In this document: positions 1-7,184 of the stretch, in pieces | Layout of the letters: each line of letters starts with the position of its first letter | Position numbering within the stretch: the first letter of the stretch is position 1 | DNA from: Uliginosibacterium gangwonense | GTDB taxonomy: Bacteria > Pseudomonadota > Gammaproteobacteria > Burkholderiales > Rhodocyclaceae | Assembly (NCBI GenBank): GCA_020723855.1 | Contig: DYIB01000006.1 | Span: 1 to 38,558, forward strand | DNA length: 38,558 nt | Direction: 5' to 3' | Program-made: the position numbers and the translations under genes | Notes under the pieces: model-generated | Told to the model about the DNA's origin: nothing | What the model saw: only the letters and a program-made list of their open reading frames with translations | Database searches by the model: none

Positions 1-1471
1 CCGGCACCAGGGTGAGGGTGAGGATCAGCGAGCCCGCCATGGCGAAGGTGATGGTGAGCGCCATGGGCTTGAACAGCTTGCCTTCCAGGCCGGTGAGCGA
101 GAACAGCGGCAGGAAGACGACGATGATGATCAGGATGGCGAAGGCAATGGGGTTGATCACCTCGCGCGCAGCCTCCAGGACGACATGGGTACGGTTCACC
201 GTCCTGCCTGCCTGGTGGGAGAGGAGGCGAAAGCCGTTCTCCACCATCACCACGGCGCCGTCCACCATCATGCCGATGCCAATGGCGAGTCCCGCGAGCG
301 ACATGAGGTTGGCCGACAGGCCGAAGTACTGCATGAGCAGGAAGGCGATCAGCATGGACAGCGGCAGCGTGACGATCACCACGACCGCCGAGCGCACCTC
401 GCCCAGGAACAGGAAGAGCACGATCGCCACCAGGATGGAACCTTCCACCAGGGCGCTCTCCGCGGTCTTGAGGGCCTTCTCCACGATCTCGGTACGGTCG
501 TAGGCCGGGTTGATGGAAACGCCGGCCGGCAGCGCCTGCCGCGCCAGATCGAGCTTCTGCTTCACCGCATCCACCACGTTCTTGGCGTTTTCGTTGATGC
601 GGGCAAGCGCGATGCCGAGCGCCACTTCCTTGCCGTCGCGGGTGACCGCGCCGAAGCGCAGGGCCGGCCCCTCCTTCACCTCGGCCACCTCGTGCACGTG
701 GATGGGCACACCCTCGCGCTCGGTGACGACGATGTTGCCGATGTCGGTCGTGTTGGCCACCAGCCCGAGGCCCCGCACCAAGTACTGCTCCTGGCCGAGA
801 TTGACGTACTGCCCACCCACTTGCCGGTTGTTCGCGGCCAGCGCCTCCATTACCGTCTTGAAGGAGAGGCCGTACTTGATGAGCTTCTGCGGGTCTATCA
901 GCACCTGATACTGCTTCTCCTGGCCGCCCCAGGTGGTGACGTCGTCCACCCCCGGCGCTGTGCGCAGCATGAGGCGCACGCTCCAGTCGTGCAGGGTGCG
1001 CAGGTCCATGGCCGAGAGCTTCTTGTCCGCCGACTCCACCGTGTACCAGAACACCTGGCCGAGGCCCGAGCTGTTGGGCCCCAGGCTCGGCTCCCCGTAG
1101 CCCTGGGGCAGGCGCTCCTTCGCCTCCTGCAACTTCTCGCCGACCAGGCGGCGGGCGAAGTAGATGTCCACGTCGTCCTTGAAATAGACGCCGACGTAGG
1201 ACAGGCCGAAGAGGGACACGGAGCGGATCTGCTCGACGCCCGGCAGGCCAGCCATGGCGGTTTCGATGGGTGCAGTGAGGAGTTTCTCAACGTCCTCGGC
1301 GGCGAGTCCCGGCGATTCCGTATAGACGTTGACCTGGTTCGGCGTGACATCCGGGAAGGCGTCCACCGGCACGGTGAGCCAGGCACGGGCGCCGAAGAAG
1401 ACGACGAGCGCGAGGCCCAGCAGGACCAGAAGCTTGTAGCGCAGGGAAAGATCGACGATGTGGTTCAACAT
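1..1471 (-). CDS. czcA: CzcA-family heavy-metal RND pump (operon 1), 3' end cut by window edge
   Basis: This is the inner-membrane proton-driven pump subunit of a tripartite CzcCBA-type metal efflux system. About 490 N-terminal residues of the usual ~1,030-1,070 are present; the frame is still open at base 1, so it is absent from the ORF track. The protein starts MLNHIVDLSLRYKLLVLLGL with the first membrane helix, continues through the periplasmic porter domain, and has the TM4 motif GMMVDGAVVMVEN near residue 410. The preceding residues are AGLAIGI, so the first acidic residue of the DFGxxxDGA motif of classical CzcA (present in the second copy in this window) is replaced. That suggests a different substrate range, possibly nearer CusA-like pumps. 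The start has a GAGGGGG Shine-Dalgarno five bases upstream and lies 10 bases after czcB stops. Family assignment is firm; metal specificity is not. Confidence 0.93.
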   Translation of the reverse strand, partial: MLNHIVDLSLRYKLLVLLGLALVVFFGARAWLTVPVDAFPDVTPNQVNVYTESPGLAAEDVEKLLTAPIETAMAGLPGVEQIRSVSLFGLSYVGVYFKDDVDIYFARRLVGEKLQEAKERLPQGYGEPSLGPNSSGLGQVFWYTVESADKKLSAMDLRTLHDWSVRLMLRTAPGVDDVTTWGGQEKQYQVLIDPQKLIKYGLSFKTVMEALAANNRQVGGQYVNLGQEQYLVRGLGLVANTTDIGNIVVTEREGVPIHVHEVAEVKEGPALRFGAVTRDGKEVALGIALARINENAKNVVDAVKQKLDLARQALPAGVSINPAYDRTEIVEKALKTAESALVEGSILVAIVLFLFLGEVRSAVVVIVTLPLSMLIAFLLMQYFGLSANLMSLAGLAIGIGMMVDGAVVMVENGFRLLSHQAGRTVNRTHVVLEAAREVINPIAFAILIIIVVFLPLFSLTGLEGKLFKPMALTITFAMAGSLILTLTLVP

Positions 1472-1481
1472 GTCGGCCCCC

Positions 1482-2750
1482 TCAGTGCGCGTGGCCTTCG
1501 CCGAGCTGGGACTTCATGACCCGCGCCTTGAGGGCGTAGGTGCCGGCGGTCACCACCTTGTCGCCGGGGGCGATTCCGTTCTTCACCACGACCCGGCCGC
1601 GCAGCTTATCGCCCAGCTCGACGGGGCGCGGCTCGAAGCCGCCGTGCTCCTCGATGAAGACCGTGGGCTGGCCCTGCATCAGCACGACCGCCTCTTCCGG
1701 CAACACCAGCGCCTTGACCTTGGCCTCCCGGCCGCCTGTGCCATTCGTGCCGATCGCGGCGGTGGCGAACATCTCGGGCTTGAGCCGCCCGTCCGGATTG
1801 GCGACCTCCACCCGGGCCTGCACGGTGCGCGTCTCCTTGTCCACCACGGCGGCAATGTAGGTGAGCTTGCCGCGGAAGGCTTCGTCGGGGTAGGCGGCGA
1901 CAGTGACCACTGCATCCGCCCCGACCTTCACGCGACCGAGGTCCTTCTCGAACAGGTTGGCCTCGATCCATAGTCTGGAGAGGTCGGCCACGGTGAAGAG
2001 CTGCTTGTCCGGCTGGGCCAGCTCACCGAGGATGGCGTGCTTCTCGATGACGGTCCCGCCAAACGGCGTCGTGAGAGGAAAGGTGGACACGGCCTTGCCG
2101 TCAGCGGCAGGTGCAGGATTCACGCCCAGCATGCGCAGGCGGTCTCCGGCAGCCGCGAGCGCCGCCTTCGACTTCTCGTACTCCGCATGGGCGCGTAGGT
2201 GGTCCTTCTGGGCGATGATCTGATCGCCATGCAGCTTCTCGGCACGTTCGAAATCCGCCTTCGCCACCGCGTGCTGGGTCACTGCCTGGAGATAGACCGA
2301 ATGCGCTTCACCCACTTCGAGACTGTCGAGTACGGCCAGTGTCTGTCCGGCCTTCACCTGATCGCCCAGATTGGCGTTGACCTTGACGATGCGGCCGGGC
2401 ACGCGCGGCGCCACGTGGGTGATGCGGTCCTGGTTGGGGCGAATGGTGGCAGTCACCGTCACCTGCTCGCTCACCTCCTGCTCGGCGAGGGCTTCGACCT
2501 TGATGCCGGCAGCCTGGATCTCTTCGGGCTTGAGCTTGAGCTGATCGGCGCCGTCGTGCTTCTCCTCGTGCTTGTCCTCGCCTTCGTGCGCGGGCGCATC
2601 CTTTGCCCCGTGCTTGTCTTCCGCTTTGCCAGCGGCGCTCTGGTAGGCAGTGGCCTGCGGCGGCTCGCTTTTGCCGCAGCCCGCAAGGATCAGGGCCGAC
2701 AAGCCGAGGGCGAAAAGGCCGGCTCGATGCAAATTGAATGCGTTCGTCAT
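1482..2750 (-). CDS. czcB: CzcB-type RND periplasmic adaptor lipoprotein (operon 1)
   Basis: This is the membrane fusion protein that bridges the CzcA pump and CzcC outer-membrane channel. I place the start at MTNAFNLHRAG, 26 codons inside the longest frame, because it opens a lipoprotein signal ending LILAGCGKS (lipobox LAGC). A His/Asp/Glu-rich stretch (HEGEDKHEEKHDGAD) follows and may bind metal in the periplasm. Next come the paired biotinyl-lipoyl halves (GRIVKVNANLGDQVKAGQTL, then GGTVIEKHAILGELA), an alpha-hairpin, a beta-barrel and a membrane-proximal domain. The length of 422 residues is normal. It sits between czcC (75 bases upstream) and czcA (10 bases downstream). The Shine-Dalgarno is weak, so the start rests mainly on the signal peptide. 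Confidence 0.93.
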   Translation of the reverse strand: MTNAFNLHRAGLFALGLSALILAGCGKSEPPQATAYQSAAGKAEDKHGAKDAPAHEGEDKHEEKHDGADQLKLKPEEIQAAGIKVEALAEQEVSEQVTVTATIRPNQDRITHVAPRVPGRIVKVNANLGDQVKAGQTLAVLDSLEVGEAHSVYLQAVTQHAVAKADFERAEKLHGDQIIAQKDHLRAHAEYEKSKAALAAAGDRLRMLGVNPAPAADGKAVSTFPLTTPFGGTVIEKHAILGELAQPDKQLFTVADLSRLWIEANLFEKDLGRVKVGADAVVTVAAYPDEAFRGKLTYIAAVVDKETRTVQARVEVANPDGRLKPEMFATAAIGTNGTGGREAKVKALVLPEEAVVLMQGQPTVFIEEHGGFEPRPVELGDKLRGRVVVKNGIAPGDKVVTAGTYALKARVMKSQLGEGHAH

Positions 2751-2824
2751 GAATGATCTTTCGCTGCTTGGTTGTTCGAGAGGGTGCAGGCAGGTCGAAT
2801 GGTCGGAAGGCTTCACTGCGCGTC

Positions 2825-4111
2825 TCATTGCCGTGCGCTCCAGCCTGCCGCCTGTTCCAGCTCGACGCGTGTCAGGGCGAGCTCGGTCGTGGCTTCCAGC
2901 ACCTCGCGGCGGGTATCCAGGACTTGTCGGGTGGCAAGCAGGAGTTGGGTGAGACTGATCTCGCCGGCGCGGTAGGCGGCGGCGGACAGGCGCTGGTTTT
3001 CCTGGAGGCGCTGCAGGACGAGCTGCTCGAGCCGTTTCACGCGACCGCGCAGGCTCTCCAACCGCTGCCAGAGGGCAAGGACCGTCGCGCGCGTGTCCCG
3101 AATGGCGGCCTGCCGCTCGATCTGGGTCTGGGTGAGGTCGGTGGTGGCCCTACCGATACCGGCGGCATTGCGGCGGAACAACGGCAGCGGCAGCGAGATT
3201 GAGAGCCCCGTGATCCGCTCGCGCACGTCGCCCGGCCCTTCGCGCCCGGCGAAGAGCCCGACGGTGACGTCCGGATAGGCCGCGGCGCGCTCCAGGCCCA
3301 GACGGCTTCGGGCGGCCTGCTCTTGGTGGTCGAGGGCGCGCAGGCGGGGCCGGCCGGCCGCTGCGGTGAGAAGTTGTTCCAGGGTGTAGGGGATGGCCGC
3401 CTCGGAAGAGAGGGCACCCTGCGCTTCCGGCAGCGTCTCCGCCGGCAGTTGCAGCGTCGCCGCCAGTTCGGCGCGGGCCTGGATCAGTTGCTCACGCGCC
3501 GCTTCGAGCTGGCTTTCGGCACGCCCCATTTCAACCTCGGCGAGATTGGCGTCGAGCTTGGTGTCCTCGCCCGCCTCGAACCGCTTTCTCGCCGCGCCCG
3601 CGGCATCCCGGATCAGACCGACCAACTCGGTCTCCATGGCGGCGCGTGTCTGCAACGCCAGCACGCGGACGAACTTCTGCTCGACCTCGGAGCGCACCTG
3701 CCGGCGCGTCTCCTCGACGCTTTCCTTGAGCGCCGCCAGTCCCTGCTCGGCCGCACCCCGGCGATAGCCCTGTTGTCCGGCGATCTCCAGCGTCTGGGAG
3801 AACTCGGCGCGCCATTCACGCTGGATGTCGTTGCCCAGGCCGGGTTGGGGTACCTTGCGCCGGGCGCGTTCCGCCGCCAGTTGAGGGTTGTTCCAGAGCA
3901 GGCCGCGCGCGTCGGCAAGCTGCCCCTCGGTGGCGGACACGCTGGCTTGGGCCGCCTTGAGGGTGGGATTGGCTTCTTCCGCGAGTTGCCAGGCCCGCTC
4001 CAGGGTCAAGGGCGGAGCATCCGCCCGGGCGGCCAAGGCAGCCGTCGCGAGGGCCAGGGCTGCGGCCAGACGGGCCAGCCGCGCGCAAAGGTGATGGTTG
4101 TTCGAAAGCAT
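2825..4111 (-). CDS. czcC: CzcC-type outer-membrane efflux channel (operon 1)
   Basis: TolC-family outer-membrane factor of the CzcCBA efflux complex. The 428-residue protein has a cleavable signal (ALALATAALAARADA) followed by two OEP repeats rich in long helices, as in TolC. The first begins LTLERAWQLAEEANPTLKAAQ and the second near YTLEQLLTAAAGRPRLRALDHQE. The start has a GGAG about ten bases upstream. It follows czcI with a 116-base gap and precedes czcB, giving the canonical order czcI-C-B-A. This is a normal-length, apparently intact gene. It resembles the second CzcC in this window only at family level, so the two operons are diverged rather than recent copies. Confidence 0.92.
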   Translation of the reverse strand: MLSNNHHLCARLARLAAALALATAALAARADAPPLTLERAWQLAEEANPTLKAAQASVSATEGQLADARGLLWNNPQLAAERARRKVPQPGLGNDIQREWRAEFSQTLEIAGQQGYRRGAAEQGLAALKESVEETRRQVRSEVEQKFVRVLALQTRAAMETELVGLIRDAAGAARKRFEAGEDTKLDANLAEVEMGRAESQLEAAREQLIQARAELAATLQLPAETLPEAQGALSSEAAIPYTLEQLLTAAAGRPRLRALDHQEQAARSRLGLERAAAYPDVTVGLFAGREGPGDVRERITGLSISLPLPLFRRNAAGIGRATTDLTQTQIERQAAIRDTRATVLALWQRLESLRGRVKRLEQLVLQRLQENQRLSAAAYRAGEISLTQLLLATRQVLDTRREVLEATTELALTRVELEQAAGWSARQ

Positions 4112-4227
4112 ATCGCGTCGTATCTCCGATTGAAGGAACGGGGAGAAATCCGACGGGACGCGCGAGCCTGCACACGCAGGCAGAACCGCAATGGGAAGCT
4201 ATTAGAAGCCGAGAGCGCGCCGCCGGA

Positions 4228-4578
4228 TCAGACGGCGGCGGCCCACTTGGGGCGCTCGGGGCCTTCGAGGCAGATGGAAGGGAAGAAGGTGTTTTCCGCC
4301 AGAACGGCCGGGAAGGCCGGCGGAGACGCCGGAACGTCCAGCGACGAGGGGACGGCCCCGACGCCGCCGAGATGGCAGAACGCGCAGTCGGCGTGGAAGG
4401 ACGAGGCGGGACCGCCGCTCGGATCGCTCTTGTCGGAGGCCTGATGCTGATGCGCGTGGTGCCCGAAGTGCTGCACAGCCGCGCCCTGCTCGTGCTGGCA
4501 ATAGGCGCTCGCTGCCGCCCAGACAGCCTGGAGCGACAGGATCAGCATCAAGATGACGAAGAGAAGGCGTTTGACCAC
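4228..4578 (-). CDS. czcI: CzcI-like small exported metal-resistance protein (operon 1)
   Basis: CzcI family proteins are small periplasmic proteins encoded first in czcICBA operons; in Cupriavidus CzcI is described as affecting czc expression, but its biochemical role is unclear. The frame is open far upstream, but I choose the GTG giving MVKRLLFVILMLILSLQAVWA, a signal peptide. With this start it is 116 residues, exactly the length of the second copy at 19515-19865. It is His-rich (HFGHHAHQHQ), has Cys residues in YCQHEQ and CAFCH, and ends in the conserved LEGPERPKW. No Shine-Dalgarno precedes the GTG. Instead a good promoter ends seven bases upstream, so the mRNA is probably leaderless. 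An ATG 12 codons further up (MPRLRAN) would place the start inside or before the promoter. Confidence 0.85.
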   Translation of the reverse strand: MVKRLLFVILMLILSLQAVWAAASAYCQHEQGAAVQHFGHHAHQHQASDKSDPSGGPASSFHADCAFCHLGGVGAVPSSLDVPASPPAFPAVLAENTFFPSICLEGPERPKWAAAV

Positions 4579-4585
4579 GAGTAAC

Positions 4586-4614
4586 AGTGTAGTCGCTCCA
4601 GGGTTTGCGCGCAA
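4586..4614 (-). promoter_or_regulatory. Predicted promoter of czcI operon 1
   Basis: On the minus strand TTGCGC (4614-4609) and TACACT (4591-4586) are separated by exactly 17 bases. The GTG of czcI begins seven bases past the -10 box. The spacer holds CCCTGGAGCGACTACA, nearly identical to the promoter at 19873-19901 and resembling the core of the pbrA operator. This suggests, but does not prove, control by a MerR-family metal sensor such as PbrR/CadR. Confidence 0.6.
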
Positions 4615-4643
4615 TCGCGGCATGGATGCCGTGTGAACAAATA

Positions 4644-5156
4644 TCACCGCATCCACATGTACTGCTGGTGCTGCATCATGTGGTCCATCATCATCTGCTG
4701 CATGCCCATGTATTGATCTATCATGTACTGGCGCTGCTTCATCTGCTCCGGGGTGAGCTTGGAGTAGTAGCCGCCCACGTGGCCCCACCCCATCATCGGC
4801 CCGCCCATCATCATGCCGGGTCCCATTCCCGGGCCGCCCATGCAGCAGCCCATTCCGCCACCCGGCCCCCACATGCCGTGCATCATCTGCATGTTGTTCT
4901 GCATGGTCGCCCAGTGATCCTGAAGCAGTTTCTGCCGCGCCTGCGGATCCTGGGTCTGGCGGATCTTTTCCATCTGCTCATGCATCTTCTTCATGTTCTC
5001 CTGCACCTGCGCCATCTGCTTGTCGAACTCCTGGACGTTGGGCGGCTGGGGCTTCGCCTGGGCGCCCTTGTCGGGGGCGGCCGCAGGCTGAGCCAGAACG
5101 GGCATGGCGGTAAACGCGACGGCGGACAACGCAGCGGTCAAGATCATCTTCTTCAT
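4644..5156 (-). CDS. Methionine-rich exported protein, likely copper/silver binding
   Basis: The protein begins MKKMILTAALSAVAFTAMPVLAQ, a clear Sec signal peptide; the start is fixed by AGGAG seven bases upstream. The mature part has an amphipathic helical segment (about residues 40-85, QVQENMKKMHEQMEKIRQ). A Met/Gly-rich region follows (MWGPGGGMGCCMGGPGMGPGMMM), then a tail loaded with Met, His and Gln (MMMDHMMQHQQYMWMR). Met clusters of this kind bind Cu(I) or Ag(I) in periplasmic copper proteins, so a scavenging or chaperone role is likely by inference. It lies just upstream of the czcI promoter in the same direction and 52 bases after the SHOCT gene. No named family is certain. Confidence 0.82.
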   Translation of the reverse strand: MKKMILTAALSAVAFTAMPVLAQPAAAPDKGAQAKPQPPNVQEFDKQMAQVQENMKKMHEQMEKIRQTQDPQARQKLLQDHWATMQNNMQMMHGMWGPGGGMGCCMGGPGMGPGMMMGGPMMGWGHVGGYYSKLTPEQMKQRQYMIDQYMGMQQMMMDHMMQHQQYMWMR

Positions 5157-5208
5157 GTCGCTTCTCCTCATGGTTACCAACACACACTCGATGACCCGCA
5201 GAGAGCCA

Positions 5209-5406
5209 TCACTTGCGCTTCAGATCCTCGCACTTCTGCAGAAACTCGTCACGGGAGATCTCGCCCTTAGCGTACGACTCGTCCAGATAGTCCAGCGCCG
5301 CCTTGCCGGTTTCCTTTTGCGCACTGCCGGACCGCGCGGAGCTGAAGAACAGGTACTTGGCCGCAGCCAGCACGACCAGAAGGAGGACCAGCCAGAACAG
5401 GGCCAT
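5209..5406 (-). CDS. Small membrane protein with SHOCT domain
   Basis: 65-residue protein with one N-terminal membrane helix (MALFWLVLLLVVLAAAKYLFF) and a C-terminal SHOCT motif (ALDYLDESYAKGEISRDEFLQKCEDLKRK). SHOCT is a short C-terminal oligomerisation-type domain common in small proteins, often next to copper genes; its function is not defined. In homologues the helix is usually preceded by a Trp/Gly/Met-rich segment. Here such a segment (MMLDYGMGWHWWGLG) exists immediately upstream but in another frame, next to a run of five G. The annotated start may therefore be an artefact of a one-base indel. It is followed by the Met-rich gene, probably co-transcribed. Confidence 0.7.
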   Translation of the reverse strand: MALFWLVLLLVVLAAAKYLFFSSARSGSAQKETGKAALDYLDESYAKGEISRDEFLQKCEDLKRK

Positions 5407-5451
5407 CCCGACCCAGCCCCCACCAATGCCATCCCATCCCGTAGTCCAACA

Positions 5452-6195
5452 TCATCGTGCGGGTCCTTTCAACTCGGATTTCCCGACTTGGATGCCGGCC
5501 GCGAATCGGATCGTCGTGGCGCTTGTCGTGTGAAGCCCGTTCATTCTGTTGACGTGAAGCCACCCATACTTGCAGTCAGAACTGAGGAAAGGGCATTCGG
5601 TGGCGGCGTAGCTGTTGCCGACCTTGGTATCGAACGCTGTGGCGATCCGATCGTACTCGCCGATCGGCAAGCCTTCGGCGGCCAGCGGCATCAGCATGGG
5701 GCGGATATCGAGCCTGCCCGCTTCCTGCTCGTCGGCCAGGAGCTTGGCGATGCTGGGGTACGGCGCGAACAGGGCTGGACGGAATGCATTGAGCTGACGA
5801 ACCAGTTTCGACAGCGGTGCATGCACAGGCAGCGCCAAGGTTCTCTTGCGGCCCGACGCGGACTGGCGCAAGCGGGCTGCGGCCACGGCTGTAGCGGAAT
5901 GGCCGGGCGCAATCGTCATGGCCATGCGCCGACCCCCGACCAGGAGCCTAATGAGGCCACCGAACCCCAGCCAGTCGCGCAAAGTGTGTAGGGCGATGGC
6001 ATCGGTCACCTTCATCGCGTGATCATCCAGGACAAAGATTCCGGGCGTTCCGGTAGTCCCCGAGGTCGTAGCGATGGTGTACTTCCCGAGGAAGCGCCCT
6101 CCGACCAGATTCGGGTTGCTGACAAACGCGCGTACTTTCTCGATCGTCACCTCACGGTCCGTGACCATGCGCTGGAATATGCCGTCCTTGTCCAA
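5452..6195 (-). pseudogene. Internal fragment of a PaaK/CapK-like AMP-forming ligase
   Basis: The frame encodes the core of an adenylate-forming enzyme of the phenylacetate-CoA ligase-like group. It has the phosphate-binding motif TSGTTGTPG near residue 45, later LPVHAPLSKLVRQLNAFRPA, and NSYAATECPFLSS near residue 190. Family-like sequence stops after GWLHVN (about base 5548) and is replaced by 31 unrelated residues. The N-terminal substrate domain is missing: the frame opens within LDKDGIFQRMVTDREVT, next to a cytochrome b561 fragment. It is therefore truncated at both ends and cannot be a working enzyme. Its presence among metal genes looks like debris of past recombination. No start signal was found. 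Confidence 0.75.
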
Positions 6196-6220
6196 CCACA
6201 GGCGCCGCGTCCTTCCATCC

Positions 6221-6415
6221 CTAATGCGGCAGTGGAATGCCGAAGAGTTTCTGGCCGTACTTGCTGAAGGAGGAAGTGAGGTAGCCAGCGACCGTCACCA
6301 GCACCATGAAGACGTAGAACAGGCGGTGGTTGAGGACGGCCGCCACCCTTTCCCACTGGGCGGCCGTGCGCGGATAGCGGGCCGGCGGATGCACGCCAAT
6401 TGGGTCCATGGTCAT
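6221..6415 (-). pseudogene. Cytochrome b561 fragment with nonsense codon
   Basis: The frame contains RTAAQWERVAAVLNHRLFYV and FMVLVTVAGYLTSSFSKYG, then KLFGIPLPH. These match the later membrane-helix region of cytochrome b561-type proteins, which carry haem b and move electrons from quinol. The N-terminal haem-binding helices are missing. After GIPLPH the next codon is TAG where this family has Trp, and the following codons still read GWKDAA, so the stop is a nonsense mutation. The homology is then lost at the junction with the ligase fragment. ATG at 6415 is only nominal. This is a dead remnant. Confidence 0.65.
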
Positions 6416-6783
6416 CGCTGTCACTCCGGCGCTCATGGGATGACAACACCCAGGGCGACTCACCGACGGCAATGCCCCAGCTTCTGGTTGGTCTCCGTGT
6501 CTTATGCGTCGTGCTGAATGAAAGTAGGGGCTTCGCTTTACCTTTTCGCCTGACGCGGCGGCTGTCTCTCGTACTCGGTATTCGAAGCTGGAGACCTGAT
6601 CCAAGTCCTTGCCGGAGAGAGTCAGCGAAACGATCGCAAGCCCTTCGGCATCCAGTACACCACGCGCATAGCCTGGCGGCATACCTCCTGCCCGAAATAG
6701 TCCACATACCAGGGGAATTCGGTGCGAGGGCGACCGACGCTCAGGTAACTGCTTACAGAAACAGAGAGCCGAGTCCCGCCGCG
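6416..6783. other. Decayed stretch without a supported gene
   Basis: No intact gene is visible in these ~370 bases, and the composition is less GC-rich than the neighbours. On the minus strand two frames read like adjacent pieces of one protein: WYVDYFGQEVCRQ, then GYARGVLDAEGLAIVSLTLS and QVSSFEYRVRE in the next frame. This suggests a frameshifted coding sequence. I cannot assign its family. Confidence 0.4.
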
Positions 6784-7138
6784 CTATGCGGCCAACACCC
6801 ACTTGGGCCGTTCGGGACCTTCGGGAAACACGGACGGTAAGGTATGTGGCGGATCGACGGCGACGAAGGCGCCGGGAAGAACGAGGAAGACGGATAAGGC
6901 CGATGGAGCGCGGGGCAATTCAGATGGCAGACACCGCAGTCGGCGTGAGGCAGCAGAGCCCGATTTCCCCGCGCCGTCCTTGCTGTCGGCCGATCACGCC
7001 TGATGCCGATGATCGTGGTGGCCGAAGTGCTGTGCAGAGACACCCTGCTCGTGCTGGCAATACGCGCTCGCTGCTGCCCGGACAGCCCTGGAGCGGCAGG
7101 ATGAACATCAAGAAGACAAAGAGGCTCCGTCTGATCAT
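6784..7138 (-). pseudogene. czcI: Frameshifted third copy of czcI
   Basis: The sequence aligns by eye with both intact czcI genes but needs several frames. The start MIRRSLFVFLMFILPLQ is in one frame. An extra G after CTCCAG then shifts it, and AASAYCQHEQGVSAQHFGHH, HDHRHQA and a TGA lie in the second frame. PHADCGVCHL, matching FHADCAFCHL of copy 1, is in a third. The C-terminal PEGPERPKW returns to the second frame and stops at TAG. The span is 355 bases against 351 for the intact copies, not a multiple of three. No czc-type promoter precedes it; it lies 46 bases after the P1B ATPase gene. It marks a former third czcICBA operon or a duplication remnant. Confidence 0.85.
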
Positions 7139-7184
7139 GGACACCCTTGCAAATGACGACCCACTTGTTGCTCAATCCGCCTTT

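Noticed and set aside
185-1519. Long plus-strand ORF of 444 aa opposite czcA
   Set aside because: It is antisense to a clear RND pump. The His/Arg/Leu/Gly-rich composition is the usual shadow of GC-rich coding DNA and has no family motif.
4579-4872. Upstream extension of the czcI operon 1 ORF to 214 aa
   Set aside because: The extension reads another frame of the Met-rich gene and the promoter; the length match of both czcI copies and the signal peptide place the start at the GTG.
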